A stretch of 64,000 nt of DNA from contig NZ_SLZF01000009.1 of assembly GCF_004341515.1 (NCBI RefSeq), positions 281,615 through 345,614 on the forward strand, given 5' to 3'. The stretch's first letter is position 1; every line of letters starts with the position of its first letter. Of this stretch, positions 43,189 through 51,894 are shown piece by piece. Both the position numbers and the translations under genes were made by a program. The DNA comes from Allobosea sp. BK604. GTDB taxonomy: Bacteria > Pseudomonadota > Alphaproteobacteria > Rhizobiales > Beijerinckiaceae. Under the pieces are notes generated by a model. The model was given only the letters and a program-made list of their open reading frames with translations. It ran no database searches and was not told the origin of the DNA.

Positions 43189-44418
43189 CTACCCCACCAT
43201 CGCCACCCCCCGCGCCATCTCGTTGCGCACAATCATCAGGGCTTCGTCGCCGCCGAGGCCGGGCTTGGCCAGCATGACCTCGGGGCGGAAGGCCAGGCCG
43301 ATATGGGCGCTGACGCGGGCTGACTGGTCGGTCTCGTTGGCGCTGCCGCCGAGGCAGAACGCCATGCCATGGGCGCGGCAGGCCTCGATCGCGCTCATGC
43401 TGGCGGTGATGCAGCCGAGATCGGGCATCTTGATGTGGAGATAGTCGCCGGCCCCGGCGGCGGCAAAAGCAGCGAAATCCTCGAGCCGGTTGCACCATTC
43501 GTCGACGCCGATGCTTAGCCTGCGCCCCCTGCCCCGCATCGCCGCGGTGAGTTCGACGTAAATCCCGATCTGCTCCTGGCGGCTCGCGCCGAGCCAGGGG
43601 CATTCGATGCGCAGCGCGAAGGGCGCGGCCGCGTCGGCGAGCCTTTCGAGGAAATCGACGAGGCGCGCATCCGGCGCCGGAAAGAGCCGGCCGAGATTGC
43701 CGCTCATGTCGAATTGCAGGGTCGGCTGGTAATCGGCGTCGCCGAGCGCGCGGATGCGCGCAGCCATGCGCCGGATATGGCCGAGCAGCGCCTCGCCGTT
43801 GCGGCCGAGATGCCGGTCGGGATCGGTGATGAAGCTGTGCGGCAGCACATCGACGCGCTTCAGGATCAGCCGGTCGAGCGCCTCGTGATCGTCCATGGCG
43901 GCGCAGGCCAGCAGCGGCGGCATGCCGAGCCGGTCCGGCAGGGCATAGGCCTCGCAGATCAGAGCGGCCATCGGCCGATGCCGGGCGAGCGAGGCCGCAT
44001 GCAGCAGCGCCTGGCCGAGGCCGTAGCGGATCGCCGCCGGCCAGGGCTCGCCATTGCCGCGCCCGGCCGCGAAACTTTCCGCGAGGCCGCGCCAGTCGCT
44101 GATCTCGGCGCCGACCACGCGTTCGCGCAGCTCCGGCGCCAGCCAGGGCAGGACGCGATCCGGCGTGAAGGGCGGCTCGCGCCCGGCGGAGCCGGCATAG
44201 GCGACATCGACGCAATCGCCGAAGCCAACCTGGCCATCCTCGAGCCGGAGCAGGATCGACAGGCTTTCGGCCGGCTGGACGATGCGCGAGAAGCCCGGCG
44301 TCAGCGGCTCGCCCTTCCAGGAGAAGCCGTCCGGCTCCGCGCCGGCGCGCAGCGCTTTGGCGTCGACATGGAAATGGCCGGCGGAGCCCTTTGCGAACAG
44401 GATGTCTGCGATCCTCAT
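43189..44418 (-). CDS. mal: methylaspartate ammonia-lyase
   Basis: A 409-residue enzyme of the enolase superfamily that reversibly removes ammonia from L-threo-3-methylaspartate to give mesaconate. Length and residues fit the characterised enzymes well: His194 (VLPHSFITD), metal ligands Asp237 (LQFDMSG), Glu272 (RIECPW) and Asp306 (GVDEW), and the catalytic base Lys330 (HIKMPDLG). These correspond within one position to H194, D238, E273, D307 and K331 of the Citrobacter/Clostridium enzymes. The ATG overlaps the metallophosphoesterase stop (ATGA). No glutamate mutase genes are present, so the source of methylaspartate, or another substrate, is open. Confidence 0.9.
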   Translation of the reverse strand: MRIADILFAKGSAGHFHVDAKALRAGAEPDGFSWKGEPLTPGFSRIVQPAESLSILLRLEDGQVGFGDCVDVAYAGSAGREPPFTPDRVLPWLAPELRERVVGAEISDWRGLAESFAAGRGNGEPWPAAIRYGLGQALLHAASLARHRPMAALICEAYALPDRLGMPPLLACAAMDDHEALDRLILKRVDVLPHSFITDPDRHLGRNGEALLGHIRRMAARIRALGDADYQPTLQFDMSGNLGRLFPAPDARLVDFLERLADAAAPFALRIECPWLGASRQEQIGIYVELTAAMRGRGRRLSIGVDEWCNRLEDFAAFAAAGAGDYLHIKMPDLGCITASMSAIEACRAHGMAFCLGGSANETDQSARVSAHIGLAFRPEVMLAKPGLGGDEALMIVRNEMARGVAMVG

Positions 44419-45332
44419 GGCGCACCCGCCTCGCTCGGTTTCGCATCGGCTTTGTCCGAAAACCGCACTCCACTTTTCGGGCCGATGCTCAGCTCCGGCC
44501 AATCGCGCGGCGCCTCGCCATGAAGAGCGGCGAGTTGCACCGGATCGACCGCAAGGGCCGGCGGCGTCGCGACATGGGCGAAGCTGGCATCCTCGCCATC
44601 AACAGCCAGGGCGACGAAGCCGGGGCTGCGCTGGGCGAAGGGCTCGAGGCCGTGGCTGGCGCGGCCGATCAGCGCCGTGCTCGGCAGCCAGAGCTGGGCG
44701 GTGCCGCCGAGGACGAGCGCGCGATGGTGATGGTAATGCCCGGAGATGACGAGCCTGACCCGGCCGCCCCGCGTCAGATCCTGCAGCCTGGCCTGCGCCG
44801 CCCTGCCGATGCTGTTGGGCTGCTCGGCCTCCGCGCTGGTCCAGAGGGCGAGCGGCTTGTGCAGCACCAGGATGACGGGCCGCCGGCCGGCATCGCGCAT
44901 CGCCTCGCCGAACCAGGACCATTGCTCCTCCTCGCGGGCAAAGCCGGTGCCGAAGATCTGGGCGTTGAGGCCGATGATCCGCCAGGAGGCGAGGTCGAGG
45001 GCGAAGCGGTCCGTGCCGTGGGTGGCGAGGAAGGCCGCGAGCCGCTCGGCGGTGACGCCCTGCCCCATCCAGGGCTCGGCGACATTGTCGCCGAGATCGT
45101 GGTTGCCGGGGATGAGGCGGACCTCGCCCGGCAGGGAGGCGACCGCCTCGGCGGCGAAGGCCCGGTCCTCGGCATCGTCGCAATCGTCGAAGACGAGATC
45201 GCCGGCAACGATGCTGGCGGCCGGCGCGAGCGCGGCGAGCTCGCCCTGGAGATGGCGGAAGGCCGGGACCGTATAGCCGCGCCGGCGCGACAGATGCGGA
45301 TCCGACAGGAGGGCAAGGACAGCGCGCGCCAT
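44415..45332 (-). CDS. metallophosphoesterase
   Basis: A 305-residue calcineurin-like phosphoesterase. The metal motifs are SDPHLS (near residue 10), AGDLVFDD, IPGNHDLGD and the paired-histidine motif VISGHYHHHRAL. Relatives include CpdA-type cAMP phosphodiesterases and Icc-like enzymes. Its ATG overlaps the stop of the upstream binding-protein gene by one base (TGATG), and its stop overlaps the methylaspartate lyase start. The last ~25 residues (SIGPKSGVRFSDKADA) are encoded by a REP family B element and are probably not part of the fold. Confidence 0.88.
   Translation of the reverse strand: MARAVLALLSDPHLSRRRGYTVPAFRHLQGELAALAPAASIVAGDLVFDDCDDAEDRAFAAEAVASLPGEVRLIPGNHDLGDNVAEPWMGQGVTAERLAAFLATHGTDRFALDLASWRIIGLNAQIFGTGFAREEEQWSWFGEAMRDAGRRPVILVLHKPLALWTSAEAEQPNSIGRAAQARLQDLTRGGRVRLVISGHYHHHRALVLGGTAQLWLPSTALIGRASHGLEPFAQRSPGFVALAVDGEDASFAHVATPPALAVDPVQLAALHGEAPRDWPELSIGPKSGVRFSDKADAKPSEAGAP
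44443..44488. repeat. REP family B element inside the metallophosphoesterase 3' end
   Basis: GCATCGGCTTTGTCCGAAAA then CCACTTTTCGGGCCGATGC: an intact family B inverted repeat, entirely within coding sequence. It matches copies at 48034-48079 and 56420-56465. Confidence 0.85.
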
Positions 45333-46891
45333 CAGCCGGCCCTCATATTGTCGGGGCCGAAATCCATCTGGTGGGCGGGATAGGGCCGCCAGTCGAGATC
45401 GGCGCGGATGCCGTAGAACATGTTCTGCATGAAGAGCAGGACCATCGGCGGATCGTCCCATTCGAGGATGTCGAGCATGCGCGCATGCATGCGCCGGCGC
45501 TCGCCGAGGTCGCTCGTGCCGGCGAGCCCGCGGCAGAGGCCGTTGAACTCCTCGTTGAACCAGCTGTCCTCGGTGAGCTGCAGGGCGCTGCTCGGCCCGA
45601 AATTGCGGACCGTGCCGGCGAGCGGATCGGGGAAGAGCATGACAGAGGAGTAGTTGTACATGCCGGAGCCGGGCCGGCGGTACCATTGCGCGTAGTTCTC
45701 GACCATCTCGATGCGGACCTCGATGCCGACGGCCTGCCACATGCCGACGAGCGCCTCCGTGGTCTGCCGCTCGGCGAGGTAATAGGTGCCGGTGGTCCTG
45801 AGCGCGATCGGCTCGCCGCGATAGCCGGATTCCCTGACGAGCTTGCGGGCGAGGTCGGGGTCGAAGACCGGGGCGCGCCGCCCGGGATCGTAGAGCGGGC
45901 CGTAGCTCGGCGACTGGAGCCCGTTCGGGATCGTGGTCCGGCCGAGCCAGATCGTGTCGACGAGGAGCTGGCGGTCGACCGCGAGGCTGAGCGCGCGGCG
46001 CAGCCTGACATCGCGCAGCTGCGGATTATGCTTGGCGTCGAGGATGACCATGCGGGTGACGTTCGAGCCCGCCTCGGCGACCTTGAAGCCGCGGCGCCCC
46101 TCGATCTCGCTGACCGCGTCCGGCGTGACATCGGTGGCGATGTCCCAGTCGCCCGCCAGCAGCCCGGCGAAACGCGCCGCCATTTCCGGCACGGCGCGGA
46201 AATTGACCCCGGCGAGCGGCGGCCTACCGCCCCAGTACTCGTCATGGGCCGTCAGCTTGATGCCGTAATCGCGCCTGAGCTCGGCGACGCGATAGGGCCC
46301 GGTCCCGACCGGCCGCGCCGCCCAGCTCGCCCAGTTCGGCGCGGCGCGGAAGGCGGCCGCGCTGATGATCTGGCCGCCCCAGGCGGCGATGCGCCGGTCG
46401 AAGACCGGATCATCCATATTGGTGATCAGGCGCACCGTGCGCTCGTCCACCTTCTCGGCGCGCGCGAAGGTCGGCAGGAAGCCCTTGGCCGAGGCGCGGC
46501 CCGGCGCATTCGGCCCCATCAGCCGGTCGTCGCCGAGCGAGACCATGACGTCCTCGGCGGTCAGCTCGCTGCCGTCATGGAATTTGACGCCCTGGCGCAG
46601 CGTGAACTCCCAGGTCCGGGCACCGATCTGCGACCAGCGCTCGGCCAGGGCGCCGCGCACCGTCAGGTTGTTGCGGAAATCGAGCCCGAGCAGCCCCTCG
46701 AAGACATTGTATTCCGTCCGGTACCAGACCGAGCTGGTGCCGGGCGTGTCCATCGGCTCCATGCTCGGCGGCAGCGCCTGGGACGCGACCGTCACGGTCC
46801 GGCGCGCCTGCGCCCGCAGGGGCGGCGCGGCTGCAAGGGCGAATGCGCCCGCGCCCGCGGCGAGCAGCGTGCGGCGTGAGATCTGGCTCAT
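45332..46891 (-). CDS. ABC transporter substrate-binding protein, family 5 (orphan)
   Basis: A 519-residue periplasmic peptide/opine-type binding protein. The Tat-type leader is MSQISRRTLLAAGAGAFALA with cleavage after PLRAQA. The mature region shows WEFTLRQGVKFHDGSELTAE and VGTGPYRVAELRRD, family 5 landmarks. A strong GGAGG precedes the ATG at 46891. No permease or ATPase lies in the operon, so it must use a transporter encoded elsewhere, possibly the 19514-23432 one. It is divergent from a DeoR regulator and co-transcribed with the phosphoesterase and methylaspartate lyase. Confidence 0.9.
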   Translation of the reverse strand: MSQISRRTLLAAGAGAFALAAAPPLRAQARRTVTVASQALPPSMEPMDTPGTSSVWYRTEYNVFEGLLGLDFRNNLTVRGALAERWSQIGARTWEFTLRQGVKFHDGSELTAEDVMVSLGDDRLMGPNAPGRASAKGFLPTFARAEKVDERTVRLITNMDDPVFDRRIAAWGGQIISAAAFRAAPNWASWAARPVGTGPYRVAELRRDYGIKLTAHDEYWGGRPPLAGVNFRAVPEMAARFAGLLAGDWDIATDVTPDAVSEIEGRRGFKVAEAGSNVTRMVILDAKHNPQLRDVRLRRALSLAVDRQLLVDTIWLGRTTIPNGLQSPSYGPLYDPGRRAPVFDPDLARKLVRESGYRGEPIALRTTGTYYLAERQTTEALVGMWQAVGIEVRIEMVENYAQWYRRPGSGMYNYSSVMLFPDPLAGTVRNFGPSSALQLTEDSWFNEEFNGLCRGLAGTSDLGERRRMHARMLDILEWDDPPMVLLFMQNMFYGIRADLDWRPYPAHQMDFGPDNMRAG

Positions 46892-47060
46892 GACGGCCTC
46901 CTTCCGAAGTCCAGCCATGGCTACGAGGGCTGCTTGACCCGTCGATGACAGAATGTGACTGTTTATGCCGTCTATTGACCGATTTGGCGGCGCGCGCTCA
47001 CCGAGGCGAGCAGAAGCGGCCAAGTCTACGGATCGCGCGTGCGGATCAGGAGCCCGAACC
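46892..47060. promoter_or_regulatory. divergent regulatory region, binding-protein operon and DeoR gene
   Basis: 169 bp between the divergent starts. TTGACC around 46933 and TTGACCG around 46975 could be -35 elements, with a small inverted pair ACAG-N7-CTGT between them. This is a plausible DeoR target region; no operator is certain. Confidence 0.4.
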
Positions 47061-47828
47061 ATGCTCGCCAATGCCAGACAGCAGCGCATCCTGGAGCTGC
47101 TGAATGCGGTGGCGGAGGTCGAGGTCGCGGCGCTGGCCGCCGATCTCGGCGTCTCCATCGAGACCGCCCGGCGCGATCTCGTCGCGCTGGAGCGCAGGCG
47201 GCTGCTGCGAAGGGTTCATGGCGGCGCGGTCGCGCTGCCGCCGCCGAGCCTGCCGCCGGTGCGGCTGCGCATGGACTACGCCTCCGATGCGAAGGCGGAC
47301 ATTGTCGAGGCGGCCCTGCCGCTGGTGCCGGCGGGCAGCCACATCTTCCTCGGGGCCGGGTCGACGGTGCTGGCGCTGGCGGGGCGCCTCGCCGACCTGC
47401 CGGTGCGCACCACCTTCGTCACCAACATGATCGATATCGCGGTCGCGCTGCGCGGCGGCGTGCATGAGGTCCATCTCACCGGCGGCGAGCTCTATGCGGA
47501 CACGCATACGCTGGGCGGGCCGGAGGCGCTGCGCTTCCTGGAGAACCGGCTGTTCGACCTCGCCATCACCGGCGCGGCCGCGCTCGATGCCGAGCATGGC
47601 GTGATGGGCCCGACCACCGCGCATGCGGCGATCACCGATATCCTGCGCCGGCGCGCGCGCCGCCGCATGGTGCTGAGCGATTATTCCAAATTCGGCCGCA
47701 GCGACCGCTACCGCCAGGGCGACCTGGCGGAGATCGACGTTCTGGTCACCGACCGACGCCCGCCGGAACCGTTCCCGGCGCGCCTCGCCGCCGCGAAGGT
47801 GCAGCTGGTGATCGCGCGGCACCGCTAG
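47061..47828 (+). CDS. DeoR-family transcriptional regulator
   Basis: A 255-residue DeoR-type repressor. The N-terminal winged helix-turn-helix is RQQRILELLNAVAEVEVAAL with LGVSIETARRDLVALE; the effector half is a sugar-isomerase-like (DeoRC) domain with FLGAGSTVLALA and TFVTNMIDIA. Effectors of this family are usually phosphorylated sugars, although this protein faces a nitrogenous-compound operon. GGAG lies 9 nt before the ATG at 47061. Its stop codon abuts a REP cluster. Confidence 0.9.
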   Translation: MLANARQQRILELLNAVAEVEVAALAADLGVSIETARRDLVALERRRLLRRVHGGAVALPPPSLPPVRLRMDYASDAKADIVEAALPLVPAGSHIFLGAGSTVLALAGRLADLPVRTTFVTNMIDIAVALRGGVHEVHLTGGELYADTHTLGGPEALRFLENRLFDLAITGAAALDAEHGVMGPTTAHAAITDILRRRARRRMVLSDYSKFGRSDRYRQGDLAEIDVLVTDRRPPEPFPARLAAAKVQLVIARHR

Positions 47829-48079
47829 AGCATTTTCGAGCGAAGTGGATACCGGTTCGCGTGAAGAAAATGCGTCAAAACAAGTAGATAGAGAATTTTC
47901 GCGATTCGAAGAAACGCGGAAATGCTCTAGAGCATTTTCGGGCGAAATGGGTACCGGTTCGCGCGAAGAAAATGCGTCGAAACAAAGGCATAGAGAATTG
48001 GCGCGATCCGGAGAAACGCGGAAATGCTCTGGAGCATCGGACCGAAAAGTGGAACCCGCTTTTCGGAGAAATCCGATGC
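47828..48079. repeat. REP cluster: two family A copies plus one family B
   Basis: 47828-47930 and 47930-48031 are tandem family A elements in the same orientation, sharing the TCTAGAGCATTTTCG junction. 48034-48079 is family B (GCATCGGACCGAAAAGTGG then TTTTCGGAGAAATCCGATGC). The cluster separates the convergent DeoR and LysR genes. Confidence 0.88.
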
Positions 48080-48130
48080 TGGAACAGAGAGATAGATCGC
48101 CACTTCGCGTCCGACAGGACGCGCGGCGAT

Positions 48131-49042
48131 CTATGTGTAGATATTCTCCTCGGCGACGACCTCTTGGATCAGGTCGACCACCTGGCGCAGGCTCGGCCCC
48201 AGCTCCTCGACCTGGTAGCAGATCCAGACATCGTAGGGCGGGATGGGTGGACAGGCTTTCAGCTCCTTCGCCAGGCCTTGCTCGACATAGGGCTTCATCA
48301 CCCGGATCGGCACCGAGCCGATCCCGACGCCGCGCAGGATCATCCGGACCGTCGTCGCCAGTTCGTTGCAGGTGCTGAGGCGTTGCGGCGTGATATTGGC
48401 CTGGCGAAACCACTGCATGACGCTGGCGTTATGGCGCGCCGGCGGCGGCGTGATGATCAGGTGATGCGGCGCCAAGTCTGCTGGAGACAGGATTTCCTCG
48501 TCGAATTCCTGTGACGAACTGGCGAACCAGCCATGTAGATTGACGCCCGTGCGCTCCCGGTGGATATGCTCGGCGATGCGGTATTCCGAGGTGACGGCAA
48601 GATCGAGCTTCTGCTCGTTCAAGAGCTCGCTGATCGTGTTGCTGTCGCCGACATGGACCGCCGTCTTCAGCCCCGCATGACGCTTGTTCAGCCGCTCGAG
48701 CATGATGTCGAGACCGACGACCGCAAAGCTGGCGCTCACGCCCAGGCGCAGCGTGCCGCTCAACGGATCGCCGGTGCTGAGCCGCACCGCCATTTCGTCG
48801 GCGGTGTTGATGAGTTCATCGGCATAGCCCAGGAGTGCGGCGCCTTCCGGGCTGATCCTCAGGGAGCGGCCGCTGCGCACGAAGACCTTGATGCCGAGCG
48901 CCAATTCGAGTTCGCGGATGCGGCGCGACACGGCCGGCTGCGTCAGGCCGAGATGACGTGCTGCCGCATGCACGCCGTGGAGGCGGACCGTGCGCTCGAA
49001 GGCGCGAATTTGCGACAACGTGACATTGTGGATCGCAGCCAT
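48131..49042 (-). CDS. LysR-family transcriptional regulator
   Basis: A 303-residue LysR regulator. The DNA-binding domain is typical (LSQIRAFERTVRLHGVHAAA, then LGLTQPAVSRRIRELELALG), with an effector domain containing LRLGVSASFAVVGLDIML. It is divergent from the tricarboxylate transporter operon with a 451-bp gap and is the obvious candidate activator, responding to the transported carboxylate. A 21-bp palindrome in the gap may be its site. Confidence 0.92.
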   Translation of the reverse strand: MAAIHNVTLSQIRAFERTVRLHGVHAAARHLGLTQPAVSRRIRELELALGIKVFVRSGRSLRISPEGAALLGYADELINTADEMAVRLSTGDPLSGTLRLGVSASFAVVGLDIMLERLNKRHAGLKTAVHVGDSNTISELLNEQKLDLAVTSEYRIAEHIHRERTGVNLHGWFASSSQEFDEEILSPADLAPHHLIITPPPARHNASVMQWFRQANITPQRLSTCNELATTVRMILRGVGIGSVPIRVMKPYVEQGLAKELKACPPIPPYDVWICYQVEELGPSLRQVVDLIQEVVAEENIYT

Positions 49043-49333
49043 TCCGCAGGTTTATGACAGTACTCGACCGGGCGGTACGCTTTTCTCATCCTGCACTGCA
49101 GCAATTTTTATGTCTCGCGTGGTTTCGCCATCATGCCGGGGGGCGCCGAAACCGGAGATCGGTGCGAGCTTCCGTCTCCGCCCGGGTCGCTTTCATTCAG
49201 CCTAACGACTTGAACAGGCTCGAATTTCTTCGACGCCAACGAGCGGAACGCGATGTCCGGCGACGCCGCCGGCGCGCGGAGCAGCGAAACGATGCGGCTT
49301 CTGCGCAAGTAAACCGGCGGCGAATGATAAAAA

Positions 49334-49354
49334 ATCCGCATCAGACGTGCGGAT
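49334..49354. promoter_or_regulatory. 21-bp palindrome upstream of the tricarboxylate transporter operon
   Basis: ATCCGCA-TCAGACG-TGCGGAT is a perfect inverted repeat with 7-nt spacer. CGTGCGG within it also pairs with CCGCACG at 49369-49375, so two alternative structures are possible. It lies 140 bp upstream of the first TctC-type gene. The rest of the 49043-49493 gap shows no supported gene. Confidence 0.55.
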
Positions 49355-49493
49355 GATTACTAATTAGACCGCACGGAGCGATGCTGATAAAACTTCGAAA
49401 TAATAAGCTCGTTCCGAATGCTGCGAGGAGTGATACCGCAGATCATCAGCCAATTCGGACATGATAAAATCAATAAAACATGGGAGGATGCAT

Positions 49494-50477
49494 ATGATTT
49501 TGAACAAAATCGGGCTTGCGCTGGCCGTCGTTACATCGACGCTCTCCGGGTATGCTTATGCCCAGGGGACGGATTACCCTACGCAAAATGTTCGCATCAT
49601 CGTTCCCTTCACGCCCGGCGGCGGCACGGACCTGACGGCTCGCATCGTCGCCGATGCTCTCAGCAAGGCCTGGGGCCAGAGCATTGTCGTCGAGAACCGG
49701 CCCGGCGCGGCGTCGCAGATCGGCATCGACTACGTCGCGAAGGCGAAGCCGGACGGTTATACGCTGTTGTGGTCGTCGGCTGACGGAATTTCGGTGCTTC
49801 CGGCAGTCAAGCCGAAAATGCCCTACAAGATCCCGGAAAGCTTCGAGTTCGTCTCGACCTTCTCGTCGTTTCCGCTGATCCTCGGCGTCTACAGCAAGTT
49901 GCCGATCACGAACATGAAGGAATTCATCGATTACGCCAAGGCGAACCCCGGCAAGATGCACTATTCGAGTTCCGGCGCCGGCGGCGGCGGGCATTTGCAG
50001 CCGGCCTATATGGCGAAGGAACTCGGCCTCGACGTGAAGCATGTGCCCTATGACAGCGCGGCTCCCGCGACCGTGGCTGTGGCGGGAGGTCACGCCGAAT
50101 TCACCGACGTCGCCCCCTCGACCGTCTCGCCCTACATCAAGGACGGCACGATCCGAGCGATCGCGACCTCCGGGCGGAACCGCACGATCCTGTTCCCGGA
50201 TGTTCCGACCGTCAGCGAGCTCGGCTATCCCGACCTCACCGAAGACTTCTTCTACGGCATGTACGCGCCGGCCGGCACCCCGGCTGAGATCGTCGCGAAG
50301 CTTCGGGACGGCGTGCAGTCCGTCCTGAAGAGCCCGGGCATGGCCGAGAGGCTGCGGGCGCTCGGCCTCGAGCCGCTCGGCCTGACCGGCGAGGAATTCA
50401 AGGCATTCGCCGTCGCCGACCTGAATCGCTGGACCAAGATCGCCAAGGCGATCGATTTCCAGCTTTCCGGCCAATAG
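49494..50477 (+). CDS. tctC: tripartite tricarboxylate transporter binding protein (Bug/TctC), first paralogue
   Basis: A 327-residue periplasmic Bug/TctC protein. After a Sec signal (MILNKIGLALAVVTSTLSGY, cleavage after AYAQ) the mature start is DYPTQNVRIIVPFTPGGGTD, the family's carboxylate-binding loop. VENRPGAASQIGIDYVAKAK is the second hallmark. Start choice: GGGAGG is 6 nt before the ATG at 49494, while upstream ATGs are worse placed. It delivers an organic acid to the TctAB membrane part. A paralogue of identical length follows. Confidence 0.92.
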   Translation: MILNKIGLALAVVTSTLSGYAYAQGTDYPTQNVRIIVPFTPGGGTDLTARIVADALSKAWGQSIVVENRPGAASQIGIDYVAKAKPDGYTLLWSSADGISVLPAVKPKMPYKIPESFEFVSTFSSFPLILGVYSKLPITNMKEFIDYAKANPGKMHYSSSGAGGGGHLQPAYMAKELGLDVKHVPYDSAAPATVAVAGGHAEFTDVAPSTVSPYIKDGTIRAIATSGRNRTILFPDVPTVSELGYPDLTEDFFYGMYAPAGTPAEIVAKLRDGVQSVLKSPGMAERLRALGLEPLGLTGEEFKAFAVADLNRWTKIAKAIDFQLSGQ

Positions 50478-50503
50478 GCCCCGGGAGCCGTCTTGATCGA
50501 CGG

Positions 50504-50527
50504 GCGCTGCGCGTCGCCGCGCAGCGC
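50504..50527. terminator. strong hairpin between the two binding-protein genes
   Basis: GCGCTGCGCG-TCGC-CGCGCAGCGC is a perfect 10-bp GC stem, 27 bp after the first binding-protein stop. No T tract follows, so it may attenuate or protect the upstream transcript rather than fully terminate. Confidence 0.6.
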
Positions 50528-50598
50528 GTCCTACGACGATCATGTCCAGGCAGTTGCAGAACCAGCGTTCTGGGCCCCCGGCACACAAGCGGAATGAG

Positions 50599-50637
50599 TT
50601 GATCCCTCGATCGATCTGTCGATCGACCTGGATCCAA
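50599..50637. other. second hairpin just before the next ribosome site
   Basis: An imperfect inverted repeat built from TTGATCC...TCGATCGA-TCTG-TCGATCGA...GGATCCAA. It ends a few bases before the GGGAGG of the second binding-protein gene. It could modulate translation or mark an mRNA processing site. Confidence 0.45.
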
Positions 50638-50656
50638 TAAGATTGGGAGGACATGG

Positions 50657-51640
50657 ATGAACCGGAAACTCTTGCGTTTTCTTTTGGCTGCCTTCGCTTT
50701 TGCTCCGGCTGCTTCGACCATCGCGCAGACGACGGACTATCCGACGCAGACCGTGCGGGTCATCGTGCCGTACGCACCAGGTGGCGGCACCGACATCACG
50801 GCCCGTATCGTCGCAGAGCTGCTCAGCAAGGAGTGGGGACAGAGCGTCATCATCGAAAATCGGCCTGGCGCGGCATCCCAGATCGGCATCGACTTCGTCT
50901 CGAAGGCCAAGCCCGACGGCTACACCCTGCTCTGGGCTTCATCCGACGGGCTCTCCGTCTTGCCCGCCGTCAAGGCGACGGTCCCTTACAAGATTCCAGG
51001 CAGTTTCGAATTCATCTCGTCTTTCAGCTCCTACCCGCTCGTCCATAGCGTGTCCGCCAAGCTGCCGATCACGAACATGAAGGAATTCGTCGAATACGCG
51101 AAGGCTCATCCGGGCCAGATGAGTTATGCGAGTACGGGCCCGGGCGGTGGTTCTCACCTGCAGGCGGCCTATATTGCGAAAGAGCTTGGCCTGGACTTGA
51201 AGCACGTCCCCTATGATAGCGGCGGTCCTGCATCCGTCGCGGTCGCCGGCGGCCATGCGGAGTTCACCGAGCAAGGCCCCTCGACGGTGTTGCCCTATAT
51301 CAAGGCGGGCACCCTGCGCGCCATCGTGGTCTCCGGCAGCAAACGAGCCAGCGCCTTGCCGGATGTGCCGACGATTGCCGAGGCGGGCTATCCCAATCTG
51401 ACTTCGGATCTCTACTACGGCATTCTAGCCCCGGCCGGCACCCCGGCGGCGATCGTCCGGAAGGTCAGGGACGATGTCCAGAAAGCCCTCAAGAGTCCCG
51501 GCATGACGGAGCGACTCAATTCGCTGGGTCTCGAGCCGTTCGGGCTCACTGGCGACGAGTTCAGGACCTTCGTCGTCAATGATCTCAATCGATGGACCAA
51601 GGCCGCCAAGGCGATCGACTTCCGGCTTTCCGGCCCCTAG
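50657..51640 (+). CDS. tctC: tripartite tricarboxylate transporter binding protein (Bug/TctC), second paralogue
   Basis: A 327-residue paralogue of the preceding protein with clear similarity along its whole length: DYPTQTVRVIVPYAPGGGTD, ENRPGAASQIGIDFVSKAK, LPITNMKEFVEYAKAHPGQM. The signal peptide is MNRKLLRFLLAAFAFAPAAS with cleavage after TIAQ. The ATG at 50657 follows GGGAGG. Two tandem binding proteins for one TctAB pair suggest broadened or divided ligand range. Its stop is joined to a REP element. Confidence 0.92.
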   Translation: MNRKLLRFLLAAFAFAPAASTIAQTTDYPTQTVRVIVPYAPGGGTDITARIVAELLSKEWGQSVIIENRPGAASQIGIDFVSKAKPDGYTLLWASSDGLSVLPAVKATVPYKIPGSFEFISSFSSYPLVHSVSAKLPITNMKEFVEYAKAHPGQMSYASTGPGGGSHLQAAYIAKELGLDLKHVPYDSGGPASVAVAGGHAEFTEQGPSTVLPYIKAGTLRAIVVSGSKRASALPDVPTIAEAGYPNLTSDLYYGILAPAGTPAAIVRKVRDDVQKALKSPGMTERLNSLGLEPFGLTGDEFRTFVVNDLNRWTKAAKAIDFRLSGP

Positions 51641-51742
51641 AGCATTTTCGAGCGAGATGAATACCGGTTCGCGTGAATAAAATGCGTCAATACAAATAGA
51701 TAGAGAGTTTTCGTAATTCGGAGAAACGCGGAAATACTCTAG
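51639..51742. repeat. REP family A element
   Basis: Starts at the stop codon of the second binding protein (AGAGCATTTTCGAGCGAGATG) and ends GGAAATACTCTAGG. It has a few substitutions relative to the common sequence (AATAAAATGCG, AATACTCT). It lies between the binding-protein and TctB genes. Confidence 0.85.
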
Positions 51743-51894
51743 GCCGCGCGGGCCACCTCTTCCGCAAGCGCTGTGCGACGGCCGCCGCATAGCCAATCCT
51801 TCGAACGACGCATGCCTGCCGATGCCGGAGCGGCAACGGCGCCATGCGGACCGAGTTCTGCGGCCGGTCAGCGCCGGCGACACGGGAAACAGGC

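Noticed and set aside
29200..48079. CRISPR array formed by the recurring REP sequences
   Set aside because: The repeats are dispersed, palindromic, of variable completeness and not regularly spaced by unique spacers. There are no cas genes.
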